Positions 42,743 to 53,795 of a DNA stretch of 57,570 nucleotides are shown piece by piece. The translations under genes were made by a program, and so were the position numbers. This DNA is from Mikrocytos mackini (lineage: Eukaryota; Endomyxa; Ascetosporea; Mikrocytida; Mikrocytiidae). The stretch covers positions 1 to 57,570 of the forward strand of contig JASNJN010000117.1 of the NCBI GenBank assembly GCA_030180075.1, written 5' to 3'. A model generated the notes under the pieces. That model was not told the DNA's origin and ran no database searches. It saw only the letters and a list, made by a program, of their open reading frames with translations. Within the stretch, counting starts at the first letter, position 1; each line of letters starts with the position of its first letter.

Positions 42743-42955
42743 TTATTAATAAGGAAAAGGATGAAATGAATAATATAAATTAAACGAATTACATTGAATG
42801 CATACATTAACGATTCTATTAATTATCTTGATAAATTAATTCCTCATTATTTAGTTACTTTAAAATCCTAACTCTTGGAAAGCTCAATTTGCCATAATAT
42901 TATTTTATTTCGTTTTTCTAGTTTAGACGAATTAAAAAGAAATATCAAAGCTTTT

Positions 42956-43645
42956 GGTGTACTGTATTGGCTCAACGAACAAGAAGGAATCCAACCATAC
43001 ACGAGCCTCTTTAACGTTTTTAAAACATTTGGCTTCTATTGGGTATTTCTCTTTTGTTAAATCCGGGGCACCTTTATTGACAGATGTTCTTTCTATTTCG
43101 AAGTTAGGCTGGCCCCGGATTGAAACTAAATCTCTCTTTGTATCACTTCTTTGTGTGTTTAGAGAATGTCGTATTTTTGCTCCTGTTGGTTTGGTTAAGT
43201 CAGTGTCTGGGGAAAGTTCTGCGTTTGTAGAAGGGCCTGTGTCTTTAGAAGGGGTTATGTCTGTAGAAGGGGCTGTGTAGATGATCTCAGAATAGCTCGG
43301 TAGGCCTGTGGTAGCGCGTTCTCTGAATACTTCCTGTTGTTTTATCACTACTTGCTCCGCAAAGGCATATAAATAACTAGCCTCGTTTATTAGATCATCT
43401 TTAGTTTCCATTGTCCAATTGTAGTGATATGAAGCTTTATAAGAACGTGTAGTCTTGAAAACAAAATTTTATTAAATTTTAAAGTTTGAAATTTTTGGAA
43501 ACAGCCTTAATCTTTATATAACACAAAGAAATGGAACATTCTCGGTTGAACTCTTTAAAACACACACAATAGCAAGGCAGATCTGGCATATTGAATTCTA
43601 AACTCTCAATAAAAAGGAAAAAATTCATACAAAATACGAAGTGCG
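42956..43645 (-). repeat. MULE 2 right TIR carrying an open transposase start
   Basis: From the ATG at 43411 the minus strand codes about 152 codons equal to the transposase N-terminus (METKDDLINEASYLYAF), without the two stops found in the left copy, until the repeat ends at 42956. Confidence 0.85.
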
Positions 43646-43938
43646 TCAATAGGTTTTATATGATTTCCCCAAATGGATGATACAACCAAGGGTCCCCCCT
43701 TGGGGGAACAACAAATTGAGATTTTTATTACCAAAATATATAAAGAGAATTTAGATGTATTAGTCACTCTAATCTTAGCCAGTCCAAGGCATTTTGGGAC
43801 AAAAACCAGCTAAACCTTCATAGTTTACTGTAAACCATTCAAAAAGTATTAATTTCTCAATTAAGTTACACATACAAATAAAATTCATTACATCTTAAAA
43901 AGAAATATTAATATGATTTCAAATAAAGCTTTTAATTC
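43646..43938. other. Spacer with a small GC hairpin
   Basis: CCCCCTTGGGGG lies near 43714-43726. Nothing else is recognised. Confidence 0.35.
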
Positions 43939-44196
43939 GAGAGCGGATAAAATTTGGGCTAGACCAGATTTGGGCTGTTCATTTAATTTTATATGAACAA
44001 AATGTTTTATTGCTCTAAATATCATTATTTCGAGGTATTATGAATATATATTTATTTTAATATTGTTTGCAATGATGTAATTGTTAAATATTTAAAATTT
44101 CACGTGCATATAATGGATAAATTTTGGGCTAGACCAACATTTGGGCCAGCCCAGGTCCAGCCCAAGTATGGGCTGGCCCAAAATTTATCTTCTCTC
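43939..44196. mobile_element. MULE-type MITE with TTTGGGC ends
   Basis: The 258-bp element has inverted ends GAGAG(C/A)(G/A)GATAAA(A/T)TTTGGGC and the 9-bp flanking repeat TTTTAATTC (43930-43938 and 44197-44205). The GATAAATTTTGGGCTAGACC block is repeated once inside. Confidence 0.88.
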
Positions 44197-44248
44197 TTTT
44201 AATTCATCTTTTATTGTTTATTAATAACCCTGACAATTACTACGTTCT

Positions 44249-46044
44249 TTAATTAAATTTCGGTTCCACAAAGAAATGGATTTTTGGTTTTTCGTATCGT
44301 TTAGCATTTTCCCATGTCCCATCAAATTCACAAATAGAACCTACCACATATAATACCCTTTCACCTTCTTTAAACTTCAACCCATCATAATCTCTCTTCG
44401 GCACTGCGAAATTCTTCAAATACTCAAATGAAGTCTCTTCTTTATTCAATTTGAACAGAACCAATACTCTTTCGCCTATTTCTTCGGATATTTGTATATA
44501 AACACCTATATCTACCCTCGGTGTTACATGGGCGGAAGATGGATCTAGTAGTTTAACAAAACTGTGATTTTTAACAACCCTTAACAGATTATCTACTCTT
44601 TCTTCACAACAGTCATTCTCATTTAAACATTCCATTAAGGCAAACCTAAAATATTCTTCTAAGCTTGCTGCCAGCGTTTTTTGAAACAAATGTATGTATA
44701 CTTGATCTCTTTTTGTTTTCAATATATTTTTTTCACTTTCTTCTTTGTCTAGTTTGTCTTTGTTTATCTTCAAGGGCGAGGAACCTTCCACGCAAATTTT
44801 TTTTTAAATATGGCTTCAAATCAAATACTTCCCAAAAAACACAGGAATTTTTTCGACATTTTATTTTGCTTAAAATCGTCCGAAAAAAATATATGTTGTT
44901 TCTCGTCATATTTTAACGTAAATGGCTAGTTGAAAAAAATAATTTTTTATTTTCCCGAAATATTTTTAAATTTTACGTTTTTGCACCAAAAATTCACAAC
45001 TTCAGAACAAAAAATGTCAAGAAAACCTTTGTAATTTTGAAAATAAATACTATTTTGTAATGAATGAGTTTAAAATCTATAGATAGGGATATATTAACAT
45101 CTAAAATAAACCAAATAAAATTTTTATAAAAATGTTAATTCCTGTGTTTTTTGTAAAATCAAATCAAGTGATATTTATTTATATTGTTTCCCAGCAAATA
45201 ACAAACACAAAATTGGGCTCGGTTTTGGATTTAATGGCTTCATTCAAAAATTTTTCTTTTTAATCACCGATTTTTTAGATTTAAAAATTTTTAATGTAAC
45301 ATTTTAAAAATTTGTCAATTATAAAGAAAAATTTTTGAACGAAGCCATTAAATCCAAAACCGAGCCCAATTTTGTGTTTATTATTTGCTGGGAATAAACA
45401 TACTTTGTTTTTAGCAAAAATATGACCTATAAAATTTAAAATTTTGCGTGGAAAGTTCCTCATCCTATCTTCAACTGTTCGTCGGTTAGAGGAATTAATT
45501 CTGTTTGAGAGTTTGTTTTTTTAACATTCGAATTTGGTAAGATTACATCATTCGAAATATTCATATGACTGCTCATATGACTGCTCATATGTACCGCGTC
45601 TTCAAGTTCAATTTCAACTCGTGGTCTTACGAATTTATCCAAAAAATCTCTCCAGTATTCTAATGTGAACATGTCTTTAATCATGTCTGTCTCAGTTTCA
45701 TCGTATATATATCCGCCCTCCTTTTTGTTCATATATTCTTCCATACGTGCATGTAAAATCTTTTTCTTTATAAAATTCATCCAAACAAATTTGTGCTTTT
45801 CCCCTCCTTTGTTCGAAGGTTCAAAGGTTATATACCCCATGTTATAAAGTTCAAAGAGAATGGTTTCGGTATCTGTCAACCCGGACGAATCTATGGTCGA
45901 ACATATTTTAGCTACCGTTTCTTCCCTTGTGTAATAGGGAAATAAGACCCCTGATCTTGCTCTTTTGAATAGTGCCAACCTTTCCCAAAATAATGAATTT
46001 GATAGTTCTGAAGAAGCTCCGTCTAAACTTTCGATTGTTATGCG
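44249..46044 (-). pseudogene. Unknown protein gene cut by a 692-bp MITE
   Basis: The minus strand is open from 46044 to the MITE (…LTDEQLKI). Skipping the MITE with one target copy rejoins NKDKLDKEES in frame, and the gene runs to TAA at 44249: about 370 codons with no other lesion. No in-frame ATG was found upstream (a TAG precedes at 46045), so the true start may lie behind an unseen intron or be lost. The N-terminal part (WERLALFKRARSGVLFPY, then an E.ILFELYNMGYITFEP block) looks like a winged-helix fold. The C-terminal part has a beta-rich look. The family is not recognised. Confidence 0.7.
44774..45465. mobile_element. 692-bp MULE-type MITE in a host gene
   Basis: The inverted ends GG(G/A)(C/T)GAGGAAC(C/T)TTCCACGC are flanked by the perfect 9-bp repeat TATCTTCAA (44765-44773 and 45466-45474). 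A large inner palindrome (45189-45393) has arms of about 75 bp that include GGGCTCGGTTTTGGATTTAA. Confidence 0.92.
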
Positions 46045-46562
46045 CTATAAAGAACTAAAGGTCAAGTTTGTCTTTTAAATATTTTAAATATTATATTTAT
46101 TTAAAATATTGGAGAGTTCCAATTGACTAGGTATAGCCAATCGTAACTCTCTACACCTCCCGTCTTAGACTTCTTCACCCGGGGTATTTAACCCTTCCTA
46201 TTTTGTTTNNGGNCCTTCTTAGTAGGGGTATTGAGTTTAGCGGCCATGATATGGGTTTGTTATATTTTATGTCAAAAAAATTTTCTCGAATTAAATACAA
46301 CATAAAATGAATTCGAATTTTTTAAAAATTTTAGAAGTGACTATAGGCAGTAATCTTTCAAAATAAATTATAATGAACTTCTATAATGACGACATGGGTT
46401 CAAATAGACACGAGGAGCAATTTATTCGATAAACCACGAAGCAGGGATTTTATGGATTAATCTAAAATTTACTACTAAAGATCAAATCTTAATATTTCAC
46501 TATCGACTTATAATTAAGAACCACAACCTAATAACAAAGATATCTTTGTTTTTCATTTTCAA
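46045..46562. other. Spacer with a GC-richer patch and unresolved bases
   Basis: The patch 46120-46250 includes Ns at 46209-46213. On the minus strand an ATG at 46247 gives about 19 codons (MAAKLNTPTKK then unresolved) to a stop. After that stop a second frame reads KKSKTGGVESYDW. It may hold a small basic protein gene spoiled by the unresolved bases. No assignment is possible. Confidence 0.3.
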
Positions 46563-46574
46563 AAATTTAAATTT
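46563..46574. promoter_or_regulatory. Double AAATTT signal of the RRM gene
   Basis: Two direct copies of AAATTT end 7 bp before the ATG at 46582. Confidence 0.45.
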
Positions 46575-46581
46575 CAGAACA

Positions 46582-47598
46582 ATGGTAGGAAGAACAAAAC
46601 GAACCACTAAGGCATCTACAAAGCCCACAGAACCTGAAGTTGATACCCAAGCGCCTACTGAAGTCGAAGCACCAGTTGTGGAGGAAACTCCAACATCATA
46701 CCATTTCAAAGTTTTTAACCTTTCTCTTTCAACTACTGAAGACTGTTTCCATTTCTTCACTATCCGTCACTTCAAACCAACAAACTGTCACATCGAGAGA
46801 AGCGAAGACAAGCACTCTACAGGCTGTGGATACTTCACAATCACTTCATTAGAGTACAATGGAAACATTTACAACTCTCCATCTGCCTATACAGAAGCAC
46901 TGAACTCAAGTCGAATCAGACTGGATAATAAAAGTCTTCACTTCATTAATATAGACGCCGAAACAGTTGAGTCTGGAGACCAGTTATACATTGAATACTT
47001 GCCAGTAAATTCTACACTCCAGAACATTTACGATACATTTTCTGCCCTTGGTGTAGTGACTGATGTCAGAATGACTATAGGAGCAAGGAGTGCCGCAGTA
47101 AGGTTTGTTAAAACTGACAAAGCATACGAAAACAATGTCAGTGAAGTGACTATAAACGAGAAGAAATTAAATGTGAAAAGAATTTCGGGTGACCGTGTTG
47201 CAAACTTTGGAGGTAACAGAGATGGAATTAGGAACGAACAAAAAGTATTTATTTATGATTACGATGATACTCTAAAGAAGGAAGAAGTCGCTGAATATTT
47301 TTCTGGTTATGGTGAACTAGTGGACGTTATGATGGCCGAAAGAGACCACCCAGAAAAAGGTGTGCATAGATATGGCTTTGTTTCGTTTAAAGATGAAAAC
47401 ATTGCGAGTCAGTTGATAGAGAAAGGAAGTCATGTTATCAATGGAAAGAACTTGTCAGTGAAAACAGCGATAAATAATAAGAATAAAGGGAGTTATGGAG
47501 ATAGGAATAGAGGAGCAGGTAATGGGTATAATAGAAGTGGTTATGGAAGATCAAGTTACAATGATGGGTATAAAAGAGCTAGAAGAGAGTATTATTAA
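46582..47598 (+). CDS. RRM-type RNA-binding protein with an Arg/Gly-rich tail
   Basis: The ATG at 46582 gives 338 residues; the longer frame upstream has no ATG. After a Thr/Pro/Glu-rich leader (1-38) there are three RRM-like units: about 40-125 (degenerate, starts SYHFKVFNLS), 130-195 (DQLYIEYLP...SAAVRFV), and 215-295 (KVFIYDYDDT...YGFVSFKD, with RNP-1 YGFVSF). The tail (300-338) is Gly/Asn/Arg/Tyr-rich, with SYGDRN, GYGRSSY and a final RRE. Such proteins handle mRNA or pre-rRNA (nucleolin or poly(A)-binding style). The exact orthologue is not clear. The frame is intact. Confidence 0.82.
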   Translation: MVGRTKRTTKASTKPTEPEVDTQAPTEVEAPVVEETPTSYHFKVFNLSLSTTEDCFHFFTIRHFKPTNCHIERSEDKHSTGCGYFTITSLEYNGNIYNSPSAYTEALNSSRIRLDNKSLHFINIDAETVESGDQLYIEYLPVNSTLQNIYDTFSALGVVTDVRMTIGARSAAVRFVKTDKAYENNVSEVTINEKKLNVKRISGDRVANFGGNRDGIRNEQKVFIYDYDDTLKKEEVAEYFSGYGELVDVMMAERDHPEKGVHRYGFVSFKDENIASQLIEKGSHVINGKNLSVKTAINNKNKGSYGDRNRGAGNGYNRSGYGRSSYNDGYKRARREYY

Positions 47599-47968
47599 AT
47601 AAGTTGATTATTTGATAGAATTGGTGATATTAAACATTTATTCACAACAAATTTATTAATTCCTTCAGCTAATGTAAAAAAATATGAAATACAAAACAAA
47701 TGAAGTATAAACTCTGCAATATTCGTTAACCAAAATTTCTTATAATATTAGCAGAATGGATCATTCTTTTTTGACTTTTTGTTTGACAATCGAAAAATTG
47801 TTAAATCCGAAATAAAAATTAATGAATGATCTAGTTCTTAAAATACACGAATTTTGGCCATACAATAACGAAATTATTAAAGCACACAACATTATCACTA
47901 GCTTAAAATATAACATTTAATTTGATGTGCTAATCCAAATTTGCTTTCCGAAAATTTTCAAATTTTAA
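47599..47968. other. AT-rich spacer
   Basis: Nothing recognised. Confidence 0.35.
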
Positions 47969-48268
47969 AAAATAAAAAACAATAGAAAACGCTGTAACCC
48001 GAAGTACAGAAGATCTCTTCAAACATCACCTCTGCTATCCACTGACCAATCATCAAATGATCCTATCCATTCTTTAGATTCAAAACAGAGTCATTCTAAC
48101 AACTCAAAGTCTATTTCAAAGAAACCAAAGACCAACACAAATAAATTCACTAAAAATCTAAAACTGAAGCATTTTAAAGACAATACAAGAGCGGCATGTA
48201 TGTTTCTTAGCAAGTTTGGCGACTACGTATTTATCAAACCCAAAAACTTTGGAAATCTACACTCATAA
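47969..48268 (+). CDS. Open frame without ATG, possible exon or LINE fragment
   Basis: There are 99 open codons between stops. The first half is Ser/Gln/Asn-rich, the second is basic and ends KHFKDNTRAACMFLSK...KPKNFGNLHS. The only ATG is 27 codons from the end. An AATAG just before could be a 3' splice site. It is not in frame with the LINE that starts 70 bp later. No family was recognised. Confidence 0.3.
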   Translation, partial: KIKNNRKRCNPKYRRSLQTSPLLSTDQSSNDPIHSLDSKQSHSNNSKSISKKPKTNTNKFTKNLKLKHFKDNTRAACMFLSKFGDYVFIKPKNFGNLHS

Positions 48269-48338
48269 GTAGGGCAACCAAAAGTCTATAAACGCAATTC
48301 GATTATGTGATCATAACAACGTATAATAATACTTATAA

Positions 48339-49433
48339 TTCCATCTTATATTAGGAAGACTTCAAGATAGTAGAAGGAGATTCCAATTTGAAGGGAAAGA
48401 AGATTGGACGTCCGAGACTGAAAGTGAAGAAAAGAAATGCATTAAGCAAGCATTCCAGAAGTCCTATTTAGACAAATGGAACAATGCTAAACTGTATTCT
48501 GGCTTCAACCGGGCGAGAAAGGAAGCAGTCAACTGCTGCTCACAAAGCCATCTATGGCTAAAGAAGCCCGGGCTGTCGAGAGGCGACGTCAAATCTATCC
48601 TACTCTTACAAGACGGAATAGGAAAGCATAAAAGTTGGTTGAAAGTTATAGGAAAAGAGGAATCAAACATCTGTAGAAGATGTAACGCCGCCCCGGAGAC
48701 TGTCGGCCATGTGCTAGGCGGTTGCAACGCAATCCCATTTTCTCTGCTAAAGGGCCGACATGACACGGTGATATTGATGATAGTCAATGAGGTTATCGAG
48801 GCAAGGAAATTAGGACAAAAGCTGTCACTAAGCGACGCTGGAAAAAGGTGCGCTAGGAGCAGCGAGAAATTCGATATCGTCTTAGACCAAAGGGTTGCGA
48901 GCTATGACGGGAAAGAAAAGACAACCCAGATGCCGGACATTATATGTTACGATCACGACAAACGCAAGATAACTGTATTGGAAGTCGGGATCTCGGCGGA
49001 GGATCTCATTGAGTGCAAGGAGATCGAGAAATTAGAGAAGTACAAGAAGCTTGGAGACAGGCTCAAAAGACAACATGAGGGATATCGGGTCAAGACACTT
49101 GCCTTAGTCGTAGGCCAACTCGGGGTGATATCTCAACAGTCAATGCAGAACTTAAACAGGTTCCGAAGACAGGTATTACCAAAACAAAAGATGCATTCAT
49201 CGTACCAGAAAGGAATACAGATCGCTAAATTACTTAGGGTCAATCTGAAGGGATCTCTCAACATATACCGGCGGTTCGTCTCAGGTAACCCCACTCCACC
49301 CTTTGAAAAACGGGGATTACCTTCGCTGAATTACATCAGGAAGTTGAATGAAGGAGGAAGAAGAACAAACTTCTTCAAGGAAAGTGGCAGAAACACATGG
49401 CAGACAGTAAGGAATAGAGGAATCAGGGCGTGA
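48339..49433 (+). pseudogene. LINE C-terminal half with zinc knuckle and restriction-like endonuclease
   Basis: The frame is open for 364 codons after a TAA and has no ATG at its start, so it is a 5'-truncated non-LTR retrotransposon. It holds the last part of the reverse transcriptase (HLWLKKPGLSRGDVKSILLLQDG), a CCHC knuckle (CRRC...HVLGGC) and a restriction-like endonuclease core: MPDIICYDHDKRKITVLEVGI followed by an EKLEKYKKL helix. This order is typical of the R2/CRE/R4 group, which cut specific target sites. No stop or shift is seen, so the insertion is young or under selection. A partial relative lies at 235-513. Confidence 0.85.
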
Positions 49434-49624
49434 CAAGGACGGAGCGTCCTGTGAGTGTAGCAGGTTTGTAGCAAGTTGTAGCAGGTTTGTAGCTGGGTAG
49501 CTGGGTAGCAGGAAGGGAGTGACGGCCGGTGCGGCCAAAAGGAAAAGAATGGGAGATTCCCGGTGGCAGCCGGGTGAGAATGCGGTCTCGGTTACATAAT
49601 GACCGAGTTATTTAATTAAATAAC
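49434..49624 (+). other. LINE 3' UTR with short tandem repeats and an end palindrome
   Basis: GC-rich sequence after the LINE stop has repeated GTAGCAGGTTT and GTAGCTGG units (49455-49510). The GC-rich part ends near 49600, followed by the 18-base palindrome 49607-49624 (GTTATTTAATTAAATAAC). R2-like elements use a folded 3' UTR for target priming. Confidence 0.5.
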
Positions 49625-51580
49625 CATTATGTCAAATTAAATAAAAATAATTCCATCCATATATAAATATTTGTTTATATGAAAAAGTTATTTCTGCGAT
49701 AACTGACTTTTTTATTTATAAAAGCAATATACGCAATTTGTAGCCTTTTTAAAACGCAATAAAGCATTTTCAAGATTTAAAATTTTAAAATACCACAACA
49801 AAAACTCCCCGCGTCAGAGAATATTACAATATCCATTAACACCGTAATATCCCTCAATATAAATACGTTAAAGTAGTTCAAGATAAATCAATAAACTTTA
49901 AGTATCAAATTATCAAAGAAATTAACACTTGAATAAGATCTTAAATGAGCGTATACAACTGAAACCGGTCCCTATGATCATTATCTAGGGCGCTTCGAGA
50001 GTACCCAATAAGCGGATAACTCTTGAAATGACCCAAACTCCTACAAATGCGAGTTCAAAAAATTTAATATCAAATTATATTGCAAATTTTATTGAAACAT
50101 AATAACATAATTCACAAAACTTTTATTATACAAATTAAAATAAATAATTAAATGATTAATTTTCCGGATATAATATAAATTTATGAAACACAGTATTTAT
50201 TTGTATTCTCAGATATTTAACTTAATAAAAATTTATTAATTAAAAACCGCCATCAAAATAAAACTTTTAAACATATAACTTTCCTTTTATCATCCTTTTT
50301 AGTTCCCGGCCCGTCTGTCAAAGAAGTTGTTTCCCACTAAGACGGGTTCTTTCTACCAAATGGGTTCTTTATTGTAAATATTCGAACTTTTGTTATTTCC
50401 ATGACTTATTGGTCACAGGCCTAATACATTGCATCAAAAATTCAGTGGTCATACTAATCATGTTTTGGTAGAGCTTCTTTGATGTAAACCTTTTTGTTTT
50501 AAACTATCTCTTCTACCATTTATTTTATTCGTTCATAAGAAGGATGTAGAATTAACGGCAGTCCACGATTGTGTGTAAACCTCTGTGTGTTGTTATAACT
50601 TGTGTGAAAACAGATACCTGGAAGCTTCCCCAAATTCCTGGTTAGAAAATGATGCATAAGGAGACAATGGAGAGTTTGTATCTTACCATTTAACGAATAC
50701 AACCTCCTCTTCCATATAGTTCTCTGTGTCTTCAATTCTAAATCATTTCCCTTTGTTTGAAATGTTTGTGGTTGTTTATTCTTCGGAACGGCTTGGTATG
50801 TTCCTTGTAGTTCGAGTTTAAAACGCTACGAATAAAAAGTAGACTCCTGAGAGTGTGCTTTCCTTCATCAGATGGAAACCATAGTAAATCTAGACTTTGA
50901 GGGTTTTAATTTAGTCGGTGAGTTGAAAGTGAGATTCTTGTGACAATGCCATCGATAGCTGTGAAGAATTCGAGGCAGACCCTTACGAAGTGCTGTTATT
51001 TTGGGGTTAAAGTTAACATGTTATTTGATCTTGAGAGAAATCAGCCTGGCAAAATTCCAAAATATCGCTTGATATGTCTTCTAGAACTACTAAATATCAG
51101 GATATTTAATGGGTTAGAGTAATGTACTCCCTGGTATTTCTTTGAAACAACACTCTATTTGGTCAAAAATATATTTTTTAACGGTAAATATGGATGCTTT
51201 ATGAAAATTAAAAGTGTTAACCTATCGTTTATAATCAAATAATTATCAAAATTTTCAAGATTCAGTAATTGAGTACACCAATGAAAAATTTTATTTCCAA
51301 AAAATTTTTTTTAATATTTGGAGAATTGTATTTTTGCATATTCAATTATTGTTTATTCAACCTCGCATAAAAAACTATTTCCTTGATATAAAAATTTATA
51401 ATTTCGGGAATTAAAAACTGCATATATTTATTCATATTAAAAGTCAAGTGTTTATTACAGATCGATACATTCAACCCCAAGAAAATAGATTAAATTCAAT
51501 TTTATTGACCTTTATCAGACAAAATATCAGCCAATTTTATCGAAAATAACAGCAATTATTCGGGATTTTATGTGCAATAA
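49625..51580. other. Long AT-rich spacer with decayed sequence
   Basis: Short frames (50520-50735 minus, 50940-51122 plus) have no recognisable features. The segment 50290-51120 is less AT-rich than its flanks and may be an old insertion. Nothing more can be supported. Confidence 0.35.
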
Positions 51581-51587
51581 ACAACAG

Positions 51588-52353
51588 GTTTTAATGACAA
51601 TTTTTATCATTTTAACCCGCAAATTTTTAGTTGCCCTACTCATAAGGACAATTTCTCTAATAGCACAAGGTAAGAAAAACAGACATTTATTCAAAGGCAC
51701 ATGGGTCTGTAAACAGTCCGAAAACAACAACGAACTCGGAGTGAACAAAAAGATCTCACGCTGGTGTTCTTCTCTCACAAACATTTCCTGCTATAAATGG
51801 AGTAAAAGACCTGTAATACACATTGACTTCCCACAATTTGGTCCAATTATCGACTCAATGGCTAGTTTCCACCTTCGTTTACTTTCACGTCTGCAAGAAA
51901 TAGCCTAATATTACAAAATACAAGACGAGATGGATAAACTTCTTAATGAGATTTCTGTTATGCCAATAGAAGGAAAGGCAGGTTGTTATATCAGCCATCT
52001 AGTTAGAATGATTTCGGTAAAAAAAGGAAAAGGTGTAATATTTGTTCTCGACGAATATGACTATCACACATACATGCAAAGTCTCCAAGGGAAAAGAATC
52101 ATTTGAAGAAGATTTACAAAAACAATGTTTGAATTTTGTAATAGATTTGCTTACCGTTCATAAAGCTTTATCGGAATTCTCAGAGTTAATATATTCATCA
52201 TTTGTTACAGGAGACACAGAATTACAACTATATTATTTAGTTTGTGGACCTAATCATCTAATTGATGTATCAACAGTAGACATTCCAAATTTTATCGAAA
52301 ATAAATTGAATCGATATCTCGAAACGTATAATCGATATGATATATCGACTTAA
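51588..52353 (+). pseudogene. AAA-ATPase_like / DUF1703-type protein relic
   Basis: The frame reads TRKFLVALLIRTISLIAQGKK, a worn form of the tRPRrFGKS Walker A region, then HLFKGTWV, RPVIHIDFP, and after an in-frame TAA (51906) YYKIQDE and GVIFVLDEYD (Walker B). A stop and shift near 52104 follow, then LQKQCLNFV, SSFVTGDTELQ and GPNHLIDVST. That order fits PF09820 AAA-ATPase_like proteins, which often carry a PD-(D/E)XK nuclease domain (DUF1703) and are common in bacteria and expanded in some fungi. Walker A is destroyed and there are at least three lesions. Frames at 52700-52910 may be the worn C-terminus. Confidence 0.55.
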
Positions 52354-53786
52354 GCGTTTGTCATGATTTTTTCTCTTACTTTTTCTCCAAATTTCATTAA
52401 AATCACACTCATATCTGCTATTACTGAATACATGGAAATTTTCAAAAATACGACTAAATTACCATAAATAGGCTATATTATAAAAACAAATATATAAATT
52501 TGTTACCGAATACATAATAGATATTGTTTTAACGTTTAAAGTTCCACGAGATGGAATATGTTTCATTTTAAAGGAGTATTTCAGCCTAAACTTCAATTTT
52601 ATTAAATATCGAAAATTACTTGTTTTCGATAACCATCTCGATCAAGATCAAGACTTTGAATGTCTAACCAACAGAGGATAACCTAGTAAAGTTGATTGGG
52701 TATACAACGTAAAAGGAATGTAATCATTTTACAAAGGAAATAAGTTAACTTTAGAACTTACTCAAGAAAGATTTTAAAGCTAAATATCAATCGAAAATTT
52801 TAGGAAAGAATGGTTATAAATCCCCTTCAGGTGTTGGGTATAAAAGTATACTTCCTTCAGCCAATCTAATTAAATTAAATGGATATAAATTCAAAATAGA
52901 TATACAATGATTTCTAATCCTATATGGTAATAATATGTCTTAAATAAGTTAAAATTTTACCTTTCTAGCTAATTAATGAATTCAAAGATTGTGTGTTTTA
53001 TGAATATATAAAAAGTATATTGATATTATTAGGGGTAGGATTATATATGACTTTTTTGTCGAAATTAAATATATGAATATATGGTTTTTTTGATGTTCGA
53101 TATATGGTTTTCTATTATTATACAATAAAGTAATTTTGATTCTAAATTTGTCGCTAAAACACTATTTTGGCACTATTGGGACTTTATTTATACAAATCTA
53201 TTGCTTAAAGGTATTAGAACTGATTTTATATCATGTTTTATGATGAAATGTCGAAAAAATCGGAATTTTAAAATTCGAGAAAATACCATTCTCAAATGCC
53301 AACAAATGCCTATTTCAACAAATAAATCATTTAAAATATACTTGGTAGCCAAATTCAGAATAATTTTCAAAAAATTTATTGATTTTAAATTTTCCCAAAC
53401 AAGACTCCCGAAAATGCGTTTTACACTCCAAAAGTTATCTAATTCTGCTAATAATGATATCTATGTATATAAATACCAGTGTTTGAACAATTAATAATTT
53501 TATTAACTTATAAAAATTTATTTATGACTAAAATTAACTTTTGTTATTTCTCATGCTAATAGTTGATATTGTATGGTAACTTCGAAATAATCTTAAAAGC
53601 AGAACTTTATTCATATTAATTGGAAATTTTATTATTTTATAAATTAAACATCCCAATTTTCCGGAAAACGACGCAAATAGAATTAATATAGTACCAAATT
53701 GCATTTTTGTAAATATAAACCAAATTAATTTATAATTTGTTAGTATCGTCATTTTATATCTTTTTAAAATTTAAATTTATTTACAA
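52354..53786. other. AT-rich decayed sequence with a lone hAT-like end
   Basis: TAGGGGTAGGATTATATATGA at 53030 resembles the left end of the hAT at 19072. No gene is supported; frames at 53201-53494 and 53534-53752 are featureless. Confidence 0.35.
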
Positions 53787-53795
53787 ATGACAGAA

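Larger units (their letters stand above)
39845..43645 (+). mobile_element. MULE 2: second Mutator-like element with coding TIRs
   Basis: The terminal inverted repeats are about 680 bp (39845-40517 and 42956-43645), bounded outside by GCACTTC. They surround a plus-strand transposase. A target duplication could not be read with confidence. The design equals MULE 1 but the sequence is a different subfamily. Confidence 0.82.

Noticed and set aside
44774-45465. The MITE in the 44-46 kb gene as a spliceosomal intron
   Set aside because: Its borders do not carry GT-AG ends and the 9-bp duplication explains it as an insertion.
51570-52353. ORC4-like ATPase
   Set aside because: The LDEYD Walker B first suggested it, but HLFKGTWV, RPVIHIDF and the GPNHLIDVST end fit the AAA-ATPase_like family better.
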